From contig PWNM01000526.1 in assembly GCA_003557825.1 (NCBI GenBank), positions 1 to 15,590 of the forward strand: a DNA stretch of 15,590 nt, given 5' to 3'. Made by a program: the position numbers and the translations under genes. Below, one piece after another: positions 1-5,671 of the stretch (positions are counted from its first letter, which is position 1; the number at the start of each line of letters is the position of its first letter). This stretch comes from Candidatus Hydrogenedentota bacterium. GTDB taxonomy: Bacteria; Hydrogenedentota; Hydrogenedentia; Hydrogenedentales; SLHB01. The notes under the pieces are model-generated. The model made no database searches. It was not told the DNA's origin and saw only the letters and a program-made list of their open reading frames with translations.

Positions 1-37
1 GAGTAGGGCGAATTGAACACCCGTAGTCGACCGATTT

Positions 38-88
38 GGGGCTGCGAGCGACGGACTGAAGCTTTACCAAGCTTTCGCTCGCAGCCCC
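38..88 (+). terminator. Large hairpin, probable terminator of an upstream gene
   Basis: GGGGCTGCGAGCG (38-50) is exactly complementary to CGCTCGCAGCCCC (76-88), giving a perfect 13-bp GC-rich stem. The 25-nt loop contains two AAGCTT copies (59-64 and 69-74), which can pair as an inner 6-bp hairpin. The right arm is followed by ATTTATTG, which is T-rich but not a clean T run. It most likely ends a gene lying left of the window on the plus strand. The stem is symmetric, so it could also act on minus-strand transcripts or be a dispersed repeat. Confidence 0.45.
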
Positions 89-255
89 ATTTATTGTCCG
101 CGAAAGTTGCGGCTCAGATACTCGCCGGAAACAAGGCAAACCCATACTTTACCTTTCCCTTACCGGCTTAAGGCGGATTGTCTTACAACGTCACACCCTT
201 TCAATAACAAGCCAACTCACCCCGAACTTACTTATTAACATGTCGGAAAAGCTCC

Positions 256-284
256 TTGACATCTTATTCGGAACGGGTTATAAT
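256..284 (+). promoter_or_regulatory. Perfect-consensus sigma70 promoter of the regulator gene
   Basis: TTGACA at 256-261 and TATAAT at 279-284 are separated by exactly 17 nt, matching the bacterial sigma70 consensus at all twelve positions. Transcription should begin near 291, giving a leader of about 60 nt before the start codon of the GntR/LacI regulator. Such a strong promoter in front of a regulator suggests either high constitutive expression or repression by a protein bound nearby. I found no convincing operator overlapping it. Confidence 0.8.
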
Positions 285-353
285 CCTGATGCAAAAAGAG
301 TATATCCCGCTTACTGCGATTTTTAATTTCATTTCAAACGGATGGAATATGGC

Positions 354-1493
354 ATGGCCCGAAAAGCAGCAGTATACGAACCCGTTAAAATGCATCTGAA
401 ACGATGCATTGAGGACGGAGTGTTCGAGGCAGGCGATATGCTTCCATCCGAGTCGGCTCTAATGGATCGGTTTGGATTGAGTCGCCATCAAGTGCGTCAC
501 GCGCTGCGCGAGCTCGAGATCGAGGGTTATCTCGAACGGTCCCAAGGGCGAGGCTCCTTTGTGACCCCTCAGCATGCCCGCCCCGACAATGCCGTCCGCC
601 TTTATGGCCGCCGAACCGTGGCCATCGCTTTCCCCCATTACAAATCGCTGTATGTCCGTCAACTTATCGAGGGATTCATACAGCGGGTGCTCGATGCCGG
701 CTATCAAGTCGTGATTCAAAACATGCGATACGAAGACGACTCCGAGTATGAATACCTGCGGCAGGCCCCCGAAAGCGGCATCGCCGGATTGGCGGCATGG
801 ATTGGCCGTCCGCAACCTCGAACAACTGAGCTGCTTGATGCCATGAAAGCGAACGGGTTCCCGGTCGTGCTGATGGACCGATATATCCCCAACGTTCCCT
901 TGGACTATGCGGGGTCGGACAACGTGGAACTGGGCTATCGACTCACCCGGGCGCTTATTGACCGGGGACACCAGCACATCGGATTTGTCAATATTGTGGA
1001 TGTCCCTCTTACAAGCGTCGCCGAACGCTTTGAAGGGTACCGCAAAGCCCTCGCCGAGGCGGACCTGCCCGTCTGTGAAACTCTCGAGACGTACCTCACG
1101 CCAGATCAGGATTCCGGGACCATGGTCGTCATGCAGACCATGGCGCAAAAGGAACGGCCGACGGCATTTTTCGCCGTAAACGATCTGGTTGCCCTTGATC
1201 TGGCCGCCGTGCTGTCCCGCCTGGGGTATGACGTCGGAACGGACATAGCAATTGCTTCGGTTGATGACGACCATGTGACTGAAGACAAAGGCTTACCCAT
1301 GCTCCGGGTGGCCCAGCAAGGACGGGTCATCGGCCAAACGGCGGGCGACCTCTTGGCAAGTCGTATCGCCGATCCCGCGCTTTCCCCCCGGTCCATGCTG
1401 ATCGAAGCCGGACCGGTTATTGACGAATCGGAGGTTACAACCGCTTCAGAACAGCAGGAAGGAGGTGTTCCGGCATCTATACCCCATCCATAA
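354..1493 (+). CDS. GntR/LacI hybrid transcriptional regulator (sugar-responsive)
   Basis: The N-terminal ~70 residues form a GntR-type winged helix: the segment containing 'LPSESALMDRFGLSRHQVR' is the helix-turn-helix, and 'GYLERSQGRGSFV' is the wing. From about residue 80 onward the protein has a LacI/periplasmic-binding-protein fold that would bind a sugar, with the recognisable segments 'VVLMDRYIPN', 'YAGSDNVELGY', 'RGHQHIGFVN', 'FFAVNDLVALD' and 'IAIASVDDD'. This architecture is that of AraR-like regulators. An in-frame ATG at 342 is possible, but ATG 354 has GGAA at 344-347 with 6-nt spacing and gives the usual short lead-in 'MARKAAVYEPVK'. It lies directly upstream of the prepilin gene and its inverted repeat (1574-1593), so it probably controls that cassette as a repressor relieved by a sugar. 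The ligand cannot be read from the sequence. Confidence 0.9.
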   Translation: MARKAAVYEPVKMHLKRCIEDGVFEAGDMLPSESALMDRFGLSRHQVRHALRELEIEGYLERSQGRGSFVTPQHARPDNAVRLYGRRTVAIAFPHYKSLYVRQLIEGFIQRVLDAGYQVVIQNMRYEDDSEYEYLRQAPESGIAGLAAWIGRPQPRTTELLDAMKANGFPVVLMDRYIPNVPLDYAGSDNVELGYRLTRALIDRGHQHIGFVNIVDVPLTSVAERFEGYRKALAEADLPVCETLETYLTPDQDSGTMVVMQTMAQKERPTAFFAVNDLVALDLAAVLSRLGYDVGTDIAIASVDDDHVTEDKGLPMLRVAQQGRVIGQTAGDLLASRIADPALSPRSMLIEAGPVIDESEVTTASEQQEGGVPASIPHP

Positions 1494-1573
1494 ACCAGGG
1501 CCATAGGTCTGTGTGCGCAGATCGGTCCGTGGGATGAACAGCGTTTCACCCCAAAAATGGTATGGTCTACATT

Positions 1574-1593
1574 CGGTATGTAATCGCATACCG
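1574..1593 (+). promoter_or_regulatory. Inverted repeat, candidate operator for the adjacent regulator
   Basis: CGGTATG (1574-1580) and CATACCG (1587-1593) are perfect 7-bp arms around a 6-nt spacer. The site ends one base before the TAAGGAG ribosome binding region of the prepilin gene. A further GGTATG lies at 1559-1564, making a half-site in direct orientation. Size and symmetry fit a dimeric GntR-type regulator, and the regulator gene is the immediate upstream neighbour. The same arms could instead form an RNA hairpin next to the Shine-Dalgarno sequence and control translation. I see no strong -35/-10 pair in 1494-1573. Confidence 0.5.
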
Positions 1594-1607
1594 TAAGGAG
1601 TATCGTG

Positions 1608-2726
1608 ATGAATAAGAAGAAAGGGTTTACGCTAATCGAACTGCTGGTGGTGATCGCCATCATCGCCATTCTTGCGGCCATTCTACTTCCCGCTTTGGCT
1701 AGAGCCCGGGAGGCGGCGCGGCGCGCGTCATGTCAGAACAACCTCAAGCAGTGGGGGTTGATATTCAAGATGCATTCCGGCGAAAACAATGGTGATTTCC
1801 CGGGGCCAAGACGGTATCTGCCTTGGGGACAAAACTTTAACTTGGCGATGGATCCCGATATTTACCCCGATTACTGGAACGATGTGAACATCAAGTTCTG
1901 CCCTTCGGATAACCGTGTCGTTACCGGTGAACGAGGGCAAATGTGGACGCCCACCATACCGGTGGAAGACGCCCTTGAGGACGCTATCCGCCGAAGCCAG
2001 GAGGATGCGCCCGGAGCGGAAAATGCGCAGAATTGCATCAAGGTCCTGTTATCCGCACCCAATTCTTACGCGTATTTACCGTATATGATCAACAGCAACA
2101 AACAGCTTCGCTGGGCAGGCGAGATGATGTTCGCTTACACAGCCGGAGTGGTTGAGAACATCCAAACGGGTAATGAGCTTTGGGGTGTGAGCGGCTACAC
2201 CGGTCAAGTTGATTGGTTTGGAGCCAGCAACATGAACGGTGCCTGTGCCGATTGGAAGGGCGTTCCTGGCAACCCAGACGAGGTTATGGGCATGTTTCGC
2301 TTGACATCGAACGCCTATCCGCCGAGCTCCCTGTCCGCATCCCATGTGGACATTCGATATGGCGGAGCTTACAGCAACGATCGGGACGATGATGGTTCGG
2401 AATTGCCAAGCAGCTATCCCCGCATCCGCGAGGGCATGGAACGTTTCCTGATCACCGATATCAACAATCCGGCAGCAGGCGCTCGCGCGCAGAGCAGCAT
2501 CGTCGTAAAGTTCGATGCCTGGAGTGCCATGGGGGCCCTAGAGGAGTTTTACGGTGAAAGTGGAACGGTTTTGTTCAACCACATTCCGGGCGGAGCAAAC
2601 GTACTCTATATGGACGGACATGTGGAGTTCATTCGCTTCCGTGAACGGTTCCCCGTAGGTCATCCCGATCCGAATGTAAATTGGTCGGTAAGCTGGGCCA
2701 TGTCGGATTATGCCGGCCAAGGCTAA
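1608..2726 (+). CDS. Prepilin-type N-terminal cleavage/methylation protein (type II pseudopilin-like)
   Basis: The N-terminus is a textbook prepilin leader: MNKKKG, then FTLIE, with cleavage by prepilin peptidase expected between G6 and F7 and Glu at +5. A hydrophobic helix of about 20 residues follows (LLVVIAIIAILAAILLPAL) and then a basic stretch 'RAREAARRASCQNN'. The C-terminus has 'NHIPGGANVLYMDGHVEF', the signature of the large pseudopilin families of planctomycetes, Lentisphaerae and relatives. The mature protein should sit in the inner membrane or a pilus-like fibre. GTG 1605 is also in frame, but ATG 1608 has AAGGAG (1595-1600) at 7-nt spacing. It is preceded by the inverted repeat at 1574-1593 and the regulator, and followed by a hairpin and an exported enzyme. 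In these phyla such pilins occur beside regulators and glycosidases; their exact role is unknown. Confidence 0.93.
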   Translation: MNKKKGFTLIELLVVIAIIAILAAILLPALARAREAARRASCQNNLKQWGLIFKMHSGENNGDFPGPRRYLPWGQNFNLAMDPDIYPDYWNDVNIKFCPSDNRVVTGERGQMWTPTIPVEDALEDAIRRSQEDAPGAENAQNCIKVLLSAPNSYAYLPYMINSNKQLRWAGEMMFAYTAGVVENIQTGNELWGVSGYTGQVDWFGASNMNGACADWKGVPGNPDEVMGMFRLTSNAYPPSSLSASHVDIRYGGAYSNDRDDDGSELPSSYPRIREGMERFLITDINNPAAGARAQSSIVVKFDAWSAMGALEEFYGESGTVLFNHIPGGANVLYMDGHVEFIRFRERFPVGHPDPNVNWSVSWAMSDYAGQG

Positions 2727-2757
2727 AACCCTCACCACTTTGACGAAAGCATAACAT

Positions 2758-2785
2758 TGCCCCGGCCCCCATTCGGGCCGGGGCA
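2758..2785 (+). terminator. GC-rich hairpin after the prepilin gene
   Basis: TGCCCCGGCCC (2758-2768) pairs perfectly with GGGCCGGGGCA (2775-2785) around a 6-nt loop, an 11-bp stem starting about 30 nt after the prepilin stop. There is no T run after it (TGAAATTC follows), so it is not a canonical intrinsic terminator. It may attenuate read-through into the GxGYxYP gene, or protect the 3' end of the pilin transcript so that pilin is made in excess over the downstream enzymes. Confidence 0.55.
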
Positions 2786-2887
2786 TGAAATTCACCCGAA
2801 CAGAAGACACCCCTGTCTTTTGGGGGCCACAGACAAGGAAGTATCCTTACAACTGTTCTGGAAACCAACCGCGAGGGAGACCGTTGA

Positions 2888-4948
2888 ATGAACTCGAGAC
2901 TTTTTTGGACTGGATGTGCGATGCTGACGGCAGGCATATGGAGTATGGCCACAGCAGCAAGCCCTGGCGCACCGAACAGCCACAACGAAAACGAGAACAT
3001 GCGCAACGCCGAATATTGGGTCAAGTTTCCCCATCCCGCCCGTGTCTTTGTCACTGAGGACGCCAACGCCTTTCCCCCGCTATTTGAAGGGGACCAGCAA
3101 GGAATGTTCGGCTCCCTGAGTTTTACCTTGCAGTCCCTGGCGGGACTCGCCGCCCGTACTGTCACCAACGGAACCGACGACGCCATGGTCTGGGTGGATA
3201 TGGTCGGCAATCATAGCATGCAGTGGTGGCTTGCCGATGTGCTGAAACATACCGGCGCGGAACGGATAGACGCGCCGGATCCTGAAGCGTTAATCCGACA
3301 GTTCATCGATGCGGGCCATGTAGACGGGTATATTACCTATGCCGCGGATCAGAGTGACCGGCGGGCCTATACGGATGTTGAAGAGGAGATGCCCGGGTAT
3401 ACGGCATCGGTCAATGTGGCGACGAGCATCGCGCCCTTCTACAACGCCCTGATCATCGACAAACGGGCGGAGGCCTTTCTCCAAGACCTAGGCCTTGAAC
3501 GGCTCATGGATGTAAGCGACCAGGACGAGCGATGGGCTTTCGAAAGCTACCGCGACCGCTTCTCGGATCGGTTGGTCCATATCATTGACCCCAAGGTGCC
3601 TCACATGCGGGATTATGCCATGGCTACCGAATCGGTCGTTGTGTACGGCGTCACCGATCTCACCGACGAGGTGTACCACTGGCTGCCGCCCAATCGCCCT
3701 GTGGTCGGATGGAATGATCGTGATGAATACGTCCAAACCTCGCAGATGAGTCGGGCAGCCACGTTCAGCACGGCGACCAACTGGTTGATTAACGTCCCGA
3801 TTCTGAGTGCAGTCCGCGCTGATGAAGACATACCGGCCGATCAGTTGCGCCTCGATCGGGATCAACCGCTGGATCCTCTGGCGCTGGACTGGCCCGAAGG
3901 TACGCATTACACGGCCTATGTGATGAGCGACGGCGATAACGTGCAGTGGCTCGTGGGTAACTTCGCCGCCCACCAATACTATTGGCAAAGCCCGGTGCGG
4001 GGTGATTTCCCCTTCGGCTGGACCATTCCAACATGGAGCTTGTACCAGATAGCCCCATCCGTCTTGCATCATGTGGCCCGCACCATGACCCCGGTTGAAA
4101 ACGTGTTTAGCCATGGCGCGGGGTATTACTATCCCGATGAATACGCCCGGGATGTGCCCAACCGGGCCGAGGTGCTCGATGCCCGGGCACATCAAGTAGG
4201 CGAGGCGTTCAAACGGACGGGCATGCGCGTGTTGAACTTAATCCTGTATGACTGGGACTGTGACGAGGCCATTGAGGCGTACGAGGCGTATGCCCACCAT
4301 TTACCCGGACTGACCGGGATTCTGGCGGTTCAGTATGCGCCGTACAACGCGGGTCTGGGCGACATCATCTGGGTTGAGAACGCCGATGGCGCGCCCATCC
4401 CCGTGGTGTCGGCCCGGTATGCCATCTGGGCGGGTCTGAGCCACCTCGACAAAAAAGGACCGCCGGCGCTGGTGGCGCAGTACATCAACGAACAGCCCTC
4501 CGAACCGCATGCATTGGGTATGGGCAACTTCGATTGCACCGTCGTGCATGCCTGGTCGCGATTTGTACCGGCCGATACTTCGGATGATATGCTGGCGGAG
4601 GAAAAGGTGGATTTGGATGACCCGGCATCGGTCCGGGCCAGCCGGGTTGGACTTGAACCGGTAGCGTGGTCCGTTAATCGTCTTGATGACCACGTCAAGG
4701 TCATCCGGCCCGATGAGCTCATGTGGCGGATTCGTCTGGCCCAGCGCCCCCGGGAAACCCTGGATAGCCTGGCTCGGGATCTTTATGGCGATCCAGAAAC
4801 CGCATCGTTCCAACGGGAGTTACTAAATGCCTACCGCGCATGGTTGGCCGAAGCGAACTTTGGCGAAGACGGCATCGCTCAAAAAGCGCTCGACGAACTG
4901 CGCCGCATCCGATTCGCCATGACGACTGAGCCTATCGACCCGGAATAG
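2888..4948 (+). CDS. Exported GxGYxYP-family putative glycoside hydrolase
   Basis: The protein is 686 aa. The first ~24 residues (MNSRLFWTGCAMLTAGIWSM and on through ATAA) look like a Sec signal peptide, so the mature protein should be periplasmic or extracellular. Two signatures mark the family: 'MSDGDNVQW' at residues 346-354 and 'GAGYYYP' at 410-416, the namesake GxGYxYP motif, preceded by His409. The N-terminal half (about 40-330) corresponds to the family's N-terminal domain and the rest to the putative catalytic domain, followed by a helical tail. The family is proposed to be glycosidases, but I know of no firm substrate. The start is supported by GGGAGA (2875-2880) with 7-nt spacing. 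It follows the prepilin gene by 161 nt with a hairpin between, and is 9 nt from the transporter remnant, so it belongs to the same cassette. Confidence 0.85.
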   Translation: MNSRLFWTGCAMLTAGIWSMATAASPGAPNSHNENENMRNAEYWVKFPHPARVFVTEDANAFPPLFEGDQQGMFGSLSFTLQSLAGLAARTVTNGTDDAMVWVDMVGNHSMQWWLADVLKHTGAERIDAPDPEALIRQFIDAGHVDGYITYAADQSDRRAYTDVEEEMPGYTASVNVATSIAPFYNALIIDKRAEAFLQDLGLERLMDVSDQDERWAFESYRDRFSDRLVHIIDPKVPHMRDYAMATESVVVYGVTDLTDEVYHWLPPNRPVVGWNDRDEYVQTSQMSRAATFSTATNWLINVPILSAVRADEDIPADQLRLDRDQPLDPLALDWPEGTHYTAYVMSDGDNVQWLVGNFAAHQYYWQSPVRGDFPFGWTIPTWSLYQIAPSVLHHVARTMTPVENVFSHGAGYYYPDEYARDVPNRAEVLDARAHQVGEAFKRTGMRVLNLILYDWDCDEAIEAYEAYAHHLPGLTGILAVQYAPYNAGLGDIIWVENADGAPIPVVSARYAIWAGLSHLDKKGPPALVAQYINEQPSEPHALGMGNFDCTVVHAWSRFVPADTSDDMLAEEKVDLDDPASVRASRVGLEPVAWSVNRLDDHVKVIRPDELMWRIRLAQRPRETLDSLARDLYGDPETASFQRELLNAYRAWLAEANFGEDGIAQKALDELRRIRFAMTTEPIDPE

Positions 4949-4957
4949 CGCATTACC

Positions 4958-5212
4958 ATGCAGTTGCCCAGGAACAAAATAGGGACAGCAGCGTCGAGAA
5001 GCCTCTTGACGCTGCTTGTTCTTTTTGGCGCATCGATTGGAATGGGGGCAGATGGGGCCCAGGAAGAGCCGGTCACAATTGACGTGTGGGGCCTGGTGGA
5101 GGCCCGCCTTCATCATGGGACTTTCGAGGCCATTCGCGAGTTTGAGCGGCGTCACGAAGGTCGCATCCGGGTCAACGTGGGCACGCCCGTCAGCTCGACG
5201 AGGCCGCCATGA
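4958..5212 (+). pseudogene. 5' remnant of an ABC sugar solute-binding protein gene
   Basis: The 84 codons begin with a clear signal peptide (basic start, then 'SLLTLLVLFGASIGMGADGA') and continue with 'VTIDVWGL', 'FEAIREFERRHEGRIRVNVGTP'-like text, which is typical of the mature N-terminus of extracellular solute-binding family 1 proteins. Such proteins are usually over 400 aa. Here homology stops after 'GTP' near 5187 and the frame ends at 5210-5212, inside sequence that belongs to a permease gene read in another frame. The product could be exported but cannot form a binding protein. It begins 9 nt after the GxGYxYP stop, as expected for an intact cassette before the break. Either a real deletion or an assembly misjoin explains it. 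Confidence 0.75.
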
Positions 5213-5505
5213 TTGACGGGGCATCGAGTTTCACCACCTATCGGCGCATTCTACTCCCGCAATTACGACCGGCCATTATCGCCATCGTTTTATTTCAGAC
5301 CGTGGCCGCCTGGAATGAGTTCATGGGGCCGTTAATCTACATCCATGAAAAGGCCAAAATGCCTCTTTCACTCGGCCTCCAGACCTTTGTCATGAACCAC
5401 GGCAGCGAGTGGCCTCTGCTGTTTGCCGCATCGAGCATGATGACCTTGCCAATAATCGTTTTGTTTTTCTTTGCCCAACGTTTTTTGTCGAGAGCATTAC
5501 CTTGA
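5188..5505 (+). pseudogene. 3' remnant of a carbohydrate ABC transporter permease gene (MalG-type)
   Basis: Reading from 5188 in the frame of ATG 5209 gives 'RQLDEAAMIDGASSFTTY' and then 'RRILLPQLRPAI', the EAA loop by which MalG-type permeases contact their ATPase. Two membrane segments follow ('IIAIVLFQTVAAWNEFMGPL' and 'LLFAASSMMTLPIIVLFFFA') and the usual C-terminal 'QRFLSRALP'. A complete permease has about 280-300 aa and six membrane segments; only the last third remains. ATG 5209 lies inside the EAA motif, so it is not a natural start, and the frame is closed upstream by a stop at 5143. The N-terminal part, the partner permease and most of the binding protein gene are absent. Confidence 0.78.
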
Positions 5506-5671
5506 GCGGCATTAAAGGATAATGGACCGAGCCAATGCACTGGATTTGGGGTCGCGGCTTGGGAGCAATGGACATCGGCCATCACAATATGCACAATTGG
5601 CCCCTTAATGTTCGCTTGGGGCCTATGAAACCGGGCGTTTTTACACGCCAAACCTAATACAGGGGAGACTC
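5506..5671 (+). other. Spacer before the alpha-mannosidase gene with two small hairpins
   Basis: No gene is seen. GGCCCC (5599-5604) can pair with GGGGCC (5618-5623), and GGCGT (5634-5638) with ACGCC (5645-5649) over a TTTTAC loop. No convincing promoter is visible, so the mannosidase may be co-transcribed from upstream. The hairpins may act on the transcript, but evidence is limited to base pairing. Confidence 0.35.

Larger units (their letters stand above)
1..341. other. Intergenic region before the regulator gene
   Basis: No credible coding region is seen on either strand. The left part carries the hairpin at 38-88. A weak inverted repeat (CCTTA at 158-162 and TAAGG at 169-173) lies in the middle. 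The right part carries the promoter at 256-284 and a leader of about 50-60 bases, rich in A and T, before the regulator start. I see no tRNA, riboswitch or repeat array here. Confidence 0.6.

Noticed and set aside
459..1274. 271-codon open frame on the minus strand
   Set aside because: Antisense shadow of the GntR/LacI regulator.
5209..5505. Intact small membrane protein starting at ATG 5209
   Set aside because: The ATG is the Met within the permease EAA loop, and the codons before it (RQLDEAA) continue the motif in frame, so this is the tail of a broken permease rather than a natural small gene.
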